This document shows positions 1 to 9,695 of a DNA stretch of 64,000 nucleotides, piece by piece. Origin of the DNA: Dactylorhiza incarnata (Eukaryota; Streptophyta; Magnoliopsida; Asparagales; Orchidaceae); the NCBI GenBank assembly GCA_033032865.1, contig JAWHQI010000099.1:4701501-4765500 (forward strand). Reading direction: 5' to 3'. Made by a program: the position numbers and the translations under genes. The notes beneath the pieces are model-generated. The model saw nothing but the letters and a program-made list of their open reading frames with translations, had not been told where the DNA came from and searched no databases. How positions within the stretch are numbered: position 1 is the first letter of the stretch; each line of letters begins with the position of its first letter.

Positions 1-1101
1 ACCCTTAACACTGCTCAGAGAGACGACTCCTTTGTGCTCTACTGGATGAATAGAATTATCAGCCGTAATGATACCATTGTTACCTGAGTAAGGCGCCAAA
101 GAAGAGAACTTTGATCCATCCCCAGTGAGGTGATGCCCACACCCTGAATCAACAATCCAGTCCTCATCATAGTTGATGGAAGCCAAGGCCTTAACGGGCA
201 TCGCCGTTATATTAGACGCAAAGGCTCCTTCCCATCCAACTTCACCAGACTTTGGCATCTCCTTCCCCACTGCATTTCCCGGCTGAAGATTCACCCGACA
301 ATCTTTCTTGAAGTGCCCGGTCTTATTGCATCTAAAGCACCTCGGTCCCTCTCCTTTCTTCTTCCCATCAGAATTAGGAGCATAGCCCCTATCTTGCTGA
401 CCTGAAGTGGAGGGTCCATCATGACCCTGCTTCTTCTTCTCCCATTTCTTCTTCTTCTTCCCAGAGAACATCACATAACTTTCTCCCCGGGAGATAGAAA
501 CCCCTGCCATCTGTCTTGCTAAACTTTCTTGCGAAGTAAGAAGGTTCTCCAGCTCCAACAACGACGGTTGATTTGCCCAACCCTAAACTGAAGTCACAAA
601 GGCAAGACACTCCTTCCGCAAACCGCAGATGATATGCCTCTTCAGTTTTGCCTCAGAGATTGGCTCATCAGGGTCCAATGCAGAAATCTCTGCCGTGAGG
701 TTCTTCATCTTGAGGAAGAAGGTAGAAATAGAAAGATCACCTTGAGAGGCTTTTGCCAACTCATTTTCAAGATACTGTAGCCTCGCTACATTCTTCTTAT
801 TGAATAACCCATCCAAGGATGTCCAAATCTCAGCAATAGATTTACATCCAATGATGTGATCAAACAGCTCCGGTGAGATAGCCCTCTTGAGAGTGAACTC
901 TGCCTTAGCATTCGTCCTCCTCCAAAGTCTCACCTCTGCCATATTATCTCCTGCTGGAAACACCTCAAGTGTGTCTTCTCCTCCAACTACCTCCCATAGA
1001 TCCTCGCCAAGCAAGTAACTCTCCATACACGACTTCCACTTTTTAAAGTTAGTCGATGTGAGGAGTTCAATACCAAGACCTCTTGCGTATCCACCTTCCA
1101 T
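1..1101 (-). pseudogene. gag: Copia-1 gag and start of protease
   Basis: Copia capsid/nucleocapsid protein followed by the aspartic protease. Reading leftwards from the ATG at 1101, the first 172 codons match the plant copia gag family (DUF4219/UBN2 type), with KWKSCMESYL near the start and a helical UBN2-like body. An in-frame TAG at 583-585 (probably a former CAG) interrupts it, but the same frame then stays open to base 1. It passes a lysine-rich linker, a CCHC zinc knuckle at 298-339 (CFRCNKTGHFKKDC) and the protease motif DSGCGHH at 130-150. Integrase and RT lie outside the window. The ATG is 78 bp from the primer site, as expected for a gag start. Family is certain; lineage within copia is not assigned. 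Confidence 0.9.
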
Positions 1102-1178
1102 GGCAATCTATGTGGTCTCTTCTTCACAAAGACGATGGCAACTCTAGTTGATCACTGCTTATCCACTCCAGGAACCTG

Positions 1179-1190
1179 GCTCTGATACCA
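1179..1190 (-). other. Copia-1 primer binding site (initiator Met tRNA)
   Basis: On the minus strand this reads TGGTATCAGAGC, the standard complement of the 3' end of plant initiator Met tRNA. It abuts the LTR edge at 1191 and precedes gag. It fixes the orientation of Copia-1 and the LTR boundary. Confidence 0.93.
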
Positions 1191-1892
1191 TGTTAAAATT
1201 TTTGAAAGACCGTTTAGGAGTAAGCAGGAGTTGTATCAACAAGAGTTATAGCCAAACAACCACAATGCCAAAAATAGCAACACAAGAAATCTTTATTGAA
1301 ACAGAACTGCTTTACAATGCGAGGTATACATGGCGAGACATGATTCATAAGAATCACGGAGATGAGAAGAACAAACACACCAACACTGAAACTGGCGGTC
1401 TGCCAAAGCAGAGACAGCACGGACCGCAAAAAGGCTCAGGCCGCCCGGCTTGCTCTGCTGTACTCCCAGACCGCTTGCACAGTCAGACCGCAGAAACAAC
1501 TTGAGATCGCGCGAACAGAAGCAGACAAGCTGCACTGCCAGACCGCAATCCCAGACCGCACGAACTGAAGCTTATTGGAACAAAGAACTGAAGCTGTCGC
1601 CAGACCGCAACTCAGACCGCCTAACCGCTGAAGGTCGCCTAATCACTGAGTCTGCTGCGAACAGCACAAGAACACAATAAACCAGTTCGCTGACAGACCG
1701 CAGACGAACTGTTTATTCAAGCCGCCGGAAATCACCAAGGAAGGAGACCGCAACCTGCTGACCGCAAACCTGCGAACACAACAACCGGTTAGCTCACTTC
1801 CGAGACCGCACGACTTCAAACTTGAGTTCGCAAGAAACAATTCGGGCTCTTGTTCTTACAGTTCTTGTTAGGAATGATGGGCCCTGCACCCC

Positions 1893-1900
1893 TATTTATA
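1893..1900 (-). promoter_or_regulatory. Copia-1 LTR TATA box
   Basis: On the minus strand the sequence is CCTATAAATAGG in a GC-rich context, a good plant TATA box. It places U3 at about 1930-2448 and R-U5 at about 1191-1865, consistent with transcription into gag. Confidence 0.75.
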
Positions 1901-1984
1901 GGCGGATAGACGGATGTCGTCACCGCACAAACCGGGATACAATAACCGCCCATCAGATCGCCAGCGGCCTCATAAGACAGACCG

Positions 1985-2122
1985 CGCGGACACAGCACTT
2001 GGATGAGATCCAGCACAAGTCCACAAGACAGCATCAGTCCACGCGGACACAACACTTGGACAAGATCCAGCCCAAGTCAGCAAGATAGCAGCAGTCCGCG
2101 CACAAGCCGCGCGGACACAGAG
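1985..2122 (-). repeat. 57-bp tandem repeat in Copia-1 U3
   Basis: CGCGGACACAGCACTTGG begins at 1985 and recurs with changes at 2042 (period 57). The first 13 or so bases of a third copy appear at 2110. The array lies just upstream of the TATA box in transcriptional orientation, where promoter repeats of LTRs are usual. Confidence 0.8.
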
Positions 2123-2450
2123 ACCACCCTTCCTGAGATCGCCTACGCAAGGGCAAACATCTGGCCGACTTGAACCAAGTCGCCAGAAAAGCCCAAACAA
2201 GCCGCCCGGTCACTGTGGACAACCAAGAATAGGCCGCCCAGAACAAGACCGGAAGAACTCGCAACAGGTCGCCAGAACCAACGACCAAACCAAGAAGCAA
2301 ACTTGCCGATCACAGCAGATCTCCAAAACAGTAGGGAGAGATCGCAGAACCAAACCGCCAGAGCACCAGCGCAGACCGCGCGGTCTCTGCGGTCTCCAGC
2401 CTTCAGTCCGGCCGGACTCCCTTCAACTTCACTTCAACAATTTCAACAGT

Positions 2451-5020
2451 TCGTAGTTGTCTACTTCGATGACATCTTGGTTTAAAACACTACTACCACC
2501 GAGCACATATCCCACATGAGAGTGGTTCTTTCCACCCTACGGAAGGAAACTATATTTCTGAATCTCAAGAAATGCACTTTCCATGTTACGGAGGTGGGGT
2601 TTTTAGGCTACATCGTTGGAGCGGAGGGAATTAGAGTCGACCCTAGCAAGGTTAAGGTGATTAAGGACTGGCCCGTGCCGACCACGATACGGGAGGTGAG
2701 GAGCTTCCATGGGTTGGCAAGTTTCTACCGCCGTTTCATCAAAGACTTTAGCAGCATCATGGCCCCCATTAGTGGATGCATGAAAAAAGGTGAGTTTACT
2801 TGGACGAAGTCTGCCACCTTCGCTTTCCAACGCATCAAGGAGCTTATGACTGAGGCACCTGTCTTACGTCTACCTGACTTCTCGAAGGTCTTTGAGCTTA
2901 CTTGTGACGCTTCAGGCGTAGGGATAGGAGGTGTCTTGAGTGAGGAAGGGCACCCTGTGAGTTTCTTTAGTGAAAAATTGGCGGGCGCTTAATTGAATTA
3001 TTCCAACTATGATAGGGAATTTTATGCGGTCATTAGATGCTTGCACCACTGGCGGCATTATCTCCTCTCTAAGGAGTTCGTGATCCTCTCCGATCACGAA
3101 GCATTACGATTTATCAATGGCCAACATAAAATCAGCCCGCGTCACGCCAAGTGGGTATCCTTCCAACAGGGTTACACTCTTAATCTCAAACACCTTAAGG
3201 GAGCGGACAATCGGGTTGCGGACGCTCTTAGTCGCCTAGCCCTTTTAGTCACCACTATGGAGGTTAACGTTGTCGGGTTCGAGCGAATCAAAGATGAGTA
3301 CGCTATATGCCCAGATTTTCAGGATTCTTACCAATCTGCCCAGGATAGTTCCCCCACCACTATTACTGCGTTCATTATGAAGGATGGTTACCTCTTTAGG
3401 CATGGGAAATTATGTATTCCGCAGTCATCTCTACGTCTCCATATCATCTGGGAACTGCATAGTGGCGGGTTGAGTGGCCATTTCGGTAGGGATAAGACTA
3501 TCACCCTGGTTGAGGAAAAGTTTTATTGGCCAAATTTGAAGGCAATGGTAGGACGGGTAGTGAGTAGTTGTCGTACTTGCCAAGTTTCCAAGGGCACTAA
3601 AACCAACGTCGGGTTATATACTCCGTTGCCTATACCATCCGTACCTTGAGAGGATGTGAGCATGGACTTTGTCTTAGGCCTACCCACCACTTTTCGTCGT
3701 CACGATTCTATCTTCGTAGTTATGGATAGGTTCTTCAAAATGGCATATTTTATATCGTATACTAGAACCGCCGACGCATCTCATATCGCAAAGCTATATT
3801 TTAAGGAAGTTGTTAGTCACCGAGGAGTGCCGAAGACAATTGTCTCAGATAGGGATGTTAAGTATACGAGCTACTTCTGGAAGACACTTTGGATCCTAAT
3901 GGGTACCAAACTATTATTTTCCTCCGCCTATCATCCTCAAACCGATGGGCAAACTGAGGTGGTTAACCGGAGCCTAGGGAACCTTCTTAGATGTCTCGTG
4001 AGTGATCATAATGGCACATGGGATCTTCTTCTTCCCCACGCTCAGTTAGCCTACAACAATTCCAAAAATCGGTCCACCGGTTTGTCGCCAAATGAGATTG
4101 TCCACGGGTACAAGGCCCCTGTGCCTCTTGACTTGGTTCCCTTGCCCCCAACATACAAGGCAAGTCAATTTGCACAATCCTTCGCCCAACATATTCACGA
4201 CCTTCATGCACGTATACGGGCTACCTTGACTGCTCAGTATGATTCTTATCAGGCACACGCCAATATACATCGGAGAGTGTCACACTTCAAGGTTGGCGAT
4301 TTGGTCTTAGTACGATTAGTTCCCGAACGTTTGCCATCTGGCACCGTTAAAAAGTTAGCACCTAAGCGCGCCGGCCCTTTTCGGATCATCAAGAAAATAG
4401 GTGACAACGCTTTTGTTTTGGATTTGCCTGCCGAATGGGAAATCTCCGCTATTTTTAATGTCTCGGATTTAACGATGTCCGTATCGCCTCCACATGAGTT
4501 GAGTTCCTTGACATCTTCTCCTTCCACAAAATCTTCTAATGGGTTGGGGAGTGGTAGTATGGATGACCTCTCTCTATCGGTTCCCACAGGTATTTCACCG
4601 GATGGTAAGTCGCATACTTTTATTCCTACTGTTGATATGTTCCCCAGGTTTCCGAAGTCTTTTCTCACTCCGGGCATGATACTTGTTGCGGAGCCACTTA
4701 CTACCTCGGAGGGTGCTACTTACCGCTTCCTCATCCGTTGGCATGATCGCCCTCATTCAGACGATTCATGGGTCCTCGCGACGGAGCTTCAATGACTGGA
4801 TGCTGATCTTCTTCGTCGCTACCTATAAGACCACGCATCGGAGATGCTTGATTTTGAGTGGGGGAGGATTGATGGCGCGTCCCCTCCGACACTCCTTGAT
4901 GATGATGACCCGGCTGCTGAGGCACTGCGCCACAAATATCTGAGGTGCCATGCTGATGCTGATGGAAGACCGCGTTATAATCTCCGCTCGCGGCGTGCCA
5001 AAACCGCCATGAAAAATTAG
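2451..5020 (+). pseudogene. pol: Chromovirus pol: RT (C-terminal part), RNase H, integrase, chromodomain
   Basis: One reading frame of about 856 codons without a frameshift but with stops at 2483, 2990, 3647, 4793 and 4838. In order: RT catalytic motif VVYFDDILV (2453-2482), RT thumb, RNase H beginning [12 protein letters not shown] (about 2896) and running to the ADALSRL region (about 3240), an H2C2 zinc finger (about 3450-3600), and the integrase core with catalytic residues in SMDF, VSDRD and GQTEVVNR. An SH3-like C-terminus follows (about 4280-4470), then a chromodomain around YRFLIRWHDRPHSDDSW (about 4715-4770) and a basic tail containing RYNLRSRR. Catalytic residues survive; decay is by point stops. 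The element made cDNA and integrated it, and the chromodomain typically guides it to heterochromatin. Confidence 0.92.
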
Positions 5021-5029
5021 ACTTTTATT

Positions 5030-5892
5030 CATGCACTTTTATTTTATATTAATAAATATAAAATTATTTCATGCTAGATGATAATTTTATATTTATTAAA
5101 ATGGTTGTAATTTTTAATTTGAACTCTTAATTTCATTTTGGTGTGTATTTAACCATACGGATGGTTGAGGTTTCATCTCCATCATGGATGGTTATGATTT
5201 TGTGTAAACTCCTATTTAAAGGGGTCTTTATGAAGGAATGAGGACATTGAAGATTAAAACCCTAAAACTCTCCCCTAGAGAATTTCGGCCAAGCTTGGGA
5301 TTCCTCCTTGCCGCCGCCCCCCTCTTGGTGTGACTCTAAGGCCGCCTCCCTCCATCCTCTTTGGTGCAACTCTGGCGAGACTTCCGCAGTGCGACTCCAA
5401 GGAAGAAAGGGTGCTTCTCCATTCGGTGCGACGCCGGTGGAATCGTGGAGAGAGAGATTCTCCCACATCTATCTTGTGTGTTCATCTTCTTGGTTGGGTA
5501 ACCTCTCTCCTTGCTAGTGATTCTTTCTACGCTTTAGTTTGTGGAGGTTTTGTCGAATCATTTTATCCGGGATCTTAATATTTTCGCTTGCAAAATCTGA
5601 ATCTTAAGTGTTGTCATTGAACCTCTTGTTGTTCTCCAAGATTGGCGCAATTAGCATTAACAAGGGAGTTTAACTCAACAAAAGCTTTATCGCCGCTTGA
5701 ATGTTCACCGCCGCTCCAAAATAAAGCCGCTGCATTTTGAAATGAATCGATTGATTGAATAGATGCTTGTGTAGGTGCGGTGAGTTGTGTGCTTGTTGGA
5801 GAGGTAGGTCTTAAGGACATTGTATCGAGTCTGGCTTACGGTGAGTTGTGTGCTTGTTGGAGAGGTAGGTCCTAAGGACATTGTATCGAGTC
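5030..5892 (+). repeat. Chromovirus 3' LTR (approximate limits)
   Basis: AT-rich sequence follows the pol stop at 5018-5020. A TATA-like TATTTAAA sits at 5213-5220 and a leader-like, C-rich stretch follows. No second LTR copy is available for alignment and no clear polypurine tract is seen, so both edges are estimates. Short minus-strand ORFs between 5614 and 5911 are not recognisable proteins. Confidence 0.5.
5778..5892 (+). repeat. 61-bp direct tandem duplication
   Basis: The segment starting CGGTGAGTTGTGTGCTTG at 5778 is repeated from 5839, with a period of 61 bp and only one visible difference over 54 bp. It lies close to the truncated left edge of Athila-1 and may mark a repair junction. 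High similarity implies a recent duplication. Confidence 0.85.
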
Positions 5893-6009
5893 CCGCATCT
5901 TTTTTCTCCATCAGATTTGGGAGCCAACCGACCCCTTTTCATTCGCTTTTGGTCGGAGCCCTCCTATGTTATTTTTATTTCTGTGATGAATATTTTTTTT
6001 CGCTAGCGT
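5893..6009. other. Unassigned junction DNA
   Basis: About 117 bp between the tandem duplication and the first sequence alignable to the Athila LTR. No motif or coding potential was recognised. Confidence 0.4.
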
Positions 6010-7237
6010 AACGTCCACGTCGTCACGGTACCCCTACATCACATTTAAGGCGTGACATCCAGTACACGGGCGTGACTCTTCCCACGCCAATTTCCCGCCG
6101 AAGCTTCACGCCAGCAGCAAGTTTTAAAGATTACACGCCCCAGGTCACGGGCGTGACCTAGGGCGTGACACGTCCGAAACTCCTGCATTGAAGCAAGAAC
6201 GCGCCCTCTCCGCCAGCACCGATCACGCCCCTACACGCCCCTTTATCACGGGCGTGACCAAGGACGTGTAACACCAAAAATTCAGCTATTTAAAGGGTGC
6301 TTTTCCAGAAGTTCAGGGCCGAAGTTTTGGAGTTCTAGCTTATTTTCTTGCACTATTTTTGTCATTCTTAAGCTTGTAATCTTCCTTCTTAGCTTGCTCT
6401 TTCAATTCCTAGCTTGTAATTTTTAATTCCTAGTTGTAATTTCTTTTGCAAATCAATAAAAAGTAGTTCCTTTTTCTCTTAATCTATTCTCTTTTCCATT
6501 ATGTACTCTTTTATTTCTCTTAATTTCTCCATCTCCATGAGTAGCTAAATTTCCATTAGTACCGGCCGAGATGATCCAAGGAAAAAAATAATTCATAATT
6601 TTGTTTAGAACTTCTTTCTCTCTTATTTAGATCGCTTAAGATTTATCCTTGAATTTAAATTGATTGAGATTATATTATCGATATATAAATCTCATTCTTA
6701 TTTTCGTAGTCTAATAACCGAGAGGTTTTGAGTTCGAATCGATCATTTCAAGGATAAAGAGATTTGAATGCACTCCTCGAGAGAGGACGACATAAATCTC
6801 CCAGATTTGAGTCAAATCCAATAGAGGGGTTCACTTCGTTAAAGCAAGTTTAGGGGTTTCAATTATAGAACGAGAGTTCGGTTGATCAACCTAATCTTAG
6901 TTGGGCGTATTCTCGAGAGAGGTACGTTTATAATTCGGGAACCTCCACGGTCAAGCAAGTCTTTTAAAGAGAATTGGAAGTTTTATTTCTTAATTTATTT
7001 ATTTTTCCAAGGTGATTTAAGGTCGAGTGCTAGTTCTTTAATCATAGTTTTAACAAATTATTTCTCTTTCTTGCAAACAACCAACCCAAGTTTTATTCGA
7101 TAAAATAATAGAGATTTTCCGAAATAAGAGTAATCAACCGCCCCGAGTCTAATGCGACCTTGTTTTTTTTTATAACATATACTACATTCGATACGGTACA
7201 CTTGTCGTTATCATTTGGGATATAGTTTTTCGCATCA
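6010..7237 (+). repeat. Athila-1 5' LTR, truncated at its 5' side
   Basis: From about 6039 the sequence aligns with the 3' LTR from about 13993 to its end. It ends CATCA at 7237, next to the primer site. A TATA-like TATTTAAAG lies at 6287-6295. Near-palindromic CACGGGCGTGAC units precede it. Two poly-T/C-rich stretches near 6330-6480 belong to the long R-U5. A 73-codon ORF at 6882-7103 recurs in the other LTR and is not a recognisable gene. Confidence 0.88.
6287..6295 (+). promoter_or_regulatory. Athila-1 5' LTR TATA box
   Basis: TATTTAAAG directly downstream of the palindrome-rich U3. The same position in Athila-3 reads TATTTAAAA (30958). In the Athila-1 3' LTR the site is altered to AATTTAAAG. 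Confidence 0.6.
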
Positions 7238-7243
7238 AGTTTT

Positions 7244-7260
7244 TGGCGCCGTTGCCGGGG
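7244..7260 (+). other. Athila-1 primer binding site
   Basis: TGGCGCCGTTGCCGGGG, the Asp-tRNA-type site of Athila/Tat gypsy elements. It starts seven bases after the LTR end and is intact. Confidence 0.92.
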
Positions 7261-7457
7261 AATTCGGTTGAATTCTCATCACAGCCTCTACTACCTTCCA
7301 TGCCCTTCACCGGGTAGATCTTGGGAAGTCCAAGACTAATTTTAAATCACCTAATAAAAAAATCTAAAAAAAATGTAATAAAATAAAAATAAATATATTA
7401 ATCTTAAATCTTATTTCCCCTTTTTCTTTTTCCTCATCTTTTCTTTTCTTTTGGTTT
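7261..7457 (+). other. Athila-1 leader between primer site and gag
   Basis: Non-coding leader. It includes GGGTAGATCTTGGGAAGTCC near 7314-7333, a version of the conserved leader block that is clearer in Athila-3 (32112-32195). A related block also occurs in the copia spacers at 48601 and 53381. CCCTTCACCGGG can form a small hairpin. Confidence 0.6.
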
Positions 7458-9695
7458 ATGACCCGAGGAAACTCTTCAATTAATCTTGAATTTTGTTTTG
7501 ATCCGGAAATCGAGCGCACCTTGCGGCGTCGTCTCCGATTTAGTGATCTACCAATAATTCAAGAAGAGTCAATCGGAGAGACTAACGAAGGTTTAATGGA
7601 TAATCTCGACCATAATGAGGCCCCGCTACAGACTATGTCCTATTATGCGAGACCAAATTTGGAGGGAACACAATCTAGCATTATTCGCCCGGCGGTGGCG
7701 AATAATAATTTTGAAATTAAAATGAGTATCATTTAGATGGTACAGCAAACAGTCATCTTTGACGGCTTACCAGATGAAGATCCAAATTTACATTTATTAA
7801 ATTTTTTGGAAATTTGTGATACGTTTAAAATCAATGGCATCACTGATGATGTCATTCGTTTTTGTTTATTTCCATTCTCTTTGCGGACTAAGGCCAAGCA
7901 GTGGTTGGGATCTCTTCCTAATGGTTCCATCCCTACGTGGGCCGAGATGACGGAGAAATTTTTAACTAAATATTTTCCTCCGGCGAAGTCCGTTAAATTA
8001 CGTACGGACATTCTCTCATTTACGCAAATAGACTCGGAGTCTCTCTATGACACATGAGAGCGCTTCAAGTAATTATTGCGGAGATGTCCTCACCATGCCC
8101 TTGCTTTATGGCAACAAGTTCAAACATTCTACAATGGTTTGAATCTCCAAACGAGGCAAATGATTGATGAGGCAGCTGGGGGAACTCTAAATAACAAAAC
8201 CCCAGATGCCGCTCAAGAGCTTTTTGAGGAGATGGCCATGAATGGTTATCAGTGAAATGCGCCACGGTCGCGTCCTAACAAACCGACCGGACTCTTTGAA
8301 GTCGAGGGCACCCCGAATTTGGCATATCAAGTAGAATGGCTCACTAAGCAAATGACGGAGATGTCTGCTTCCTCCGCCACTAACGGGGCTAATAACTATA
8401 ATAATAATAATTATAATTATAATAACAATTTTAATCAAGAGCAAGTAGATTATATGGGGAACTCTTACCGTCTTCCTTATAACCCAATTAATAATCATCC
8501 TAATAGTTATAATCTAGGTTTAAGAAACCACCCGAATTTTTCATGGAGCAACCCCAATAATGCTCAACACCCCCCACAAGCGAATCCTCCCAGATTCGCT
8601 CCACCACAACCACCAAAGGCCCCTTCACTTGAAGAGGTCTTCACCAAATAAGTCGCCCTTACTGATGCCAATATCCAGAACATTTCCGGATCTATTAAAA
8701 GCCTAGAAAATCAGATTAAACAACTCGCCAAGATGTTCGCCGAACGCCAGCAGGGAGCTCTACTGGGCAATACTGAGCCCAATCCACGGGAGAACGCCAA
8801 CGCTATAACCCTCCGCAGCGGAAAGAAGGTAAAAAGTTCAAATTTGGCCGAGCCTAAGGTAACCGATTCAACTCCAACTCTGCATTTAAACTCTTCTGAT
8901 TTAGCTCTGCGCATTATTCAAACGCCTTCTATTTCGTATCCTTCTAAATTACAAAATGAGCGCAACGAGGAGCAGTATAAAAAATTTATAAATATTTTAA
9001 AACAAATACAAATCAATGTACCATTTTGCGAGGCACTCTCTCAAATGCCTAAATACGTGAAATATCTCAAGGATTTATTATCAAATAAAAAGAAACTTGA
9101 ACATATTTCGCGTGTTTCTCTTAATGCAGAACGTTCGGCGATAGTTCTTAATAAATTACCGGAAAAATTAAATGATCCGGGACGATTTTCCATCGCGTGT
9201 TTGTTCGGAAATTTATTAATTAAAAACGCCTTGGCCGATCTAGGGGCGAGCATAAATCTTCTACCGTTCTCCTTATTTAAGAAGCTTGGTTTGGGCACCC
9301 CAAGCCCAACCAATATAAGCATCCAACTAGCGGATCGGTTCGTTAAGTATCCAATCGGGATCATTGAGGATGTGCTAGTGAAGGTTGACAAGTTTATCTT
9401 TCCAGTATACTTTGTCATCCTCGATATCGAAGAGGACGCCAAAGTACCACTCATACCCGACCGTCCCTTCCTAGCCACCGCTCGGGCTATAATTGACGTA
9501 AATAACGGAAACCTTCTCCTACGAGTTGGGGAAGAAGAAGTTACTTTTAATATAAATCAGTCAATGAGAAATGCGTTTCCAAACGACGACTCTTTTTTTA
9601 CCCTAGAAACAAATTTTGAAGAGGAAATAACGTCATTTTCTGAAATAATTTCGCCTTATTTGAAAATCCGGAAATTGCAAATTTATTTTGTTTAG
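7458..9695 (+). pseudogene. gag: Athila-1 gag-protease
   Basis: Capsid protein and aspartic protease in one frame. The ATG at 7458 follows the leader. In-frame stops occur at 7734 (TAG), 8055 (TGA), 8070 (TAA), 8253 (TGA) and 8649 (TAA), several explained by TGG or CAG turning into stops. The retrotransposon gag domain covers about 7680-8270 ([25 protein letters not shown]). An Asn-rich stretch follows at 8388-8440, then a Pro-rich linker. Protease has DLGASINLLP from 9237, the form usual in Athila, and LIPDRPFLATA near 9450. A frameshift near 9655 leads into the linker before RT. Confidence 0.9.

Larger units (their letters stand above)
1191..2448 (-). repeat. Copia-1 5' LTR
   Basis: The right-hand LTR of the minus-strand copia element. 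It begins with TG directly beside the primer site and ends in CA at 2439 or 2448, where chromovirus RT coding sequence starts. It contains a TATA box at 1893-1900, many copies of the heptamer AGACCGC and a 57-bp tandem repeat. The exact right end is uncertain by about 9 bp because CAACA occurs twice. No second LTR is in the window, so the target-site duplication cannot be checked. Confidence 0.82.
2441..5892 (+). mobile_element. Chromovirus (Ty3-gypsy) 3' half
   Basis: Pol from the middle of RT to the chromodomain, followed by an AT-rich LTR. Left LTR, gag, protease and the N-terminal half of RT are absent, because Copia-1 begins immediately before the catalytic YFDD. The domain order RT, RNase H, integrase, chromodomain defines a chromovirus. 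The clade is not assigned. Confidence 0.85.

Noticed and set aside
419..610. Minus-strand 63-codon ORF in Copia-1
   Set aside because: Out of frame with gag-protease, whose true frame stays open here after one TAG.
5614..5911. Two overlapping minus-strand ORFs near the chromovirus LTR
   Set aside because: Antisense to the LTR, low-complexity Thr/Ser-rich translation, and partly created by the 61-bp duplication.
6882..7103. 73-codon ORF repeated at 14828-15049
   Set aside because: Present twice only because it is in both Athila-1 LTRs; no domain and no own start context.
7244..7260. Possible tRNA gene remnants at primer sites
   Set aside because: Only 9-17 bases match tRNA 3' ends and each sits at an LTR edge, so they are primer binding sites.
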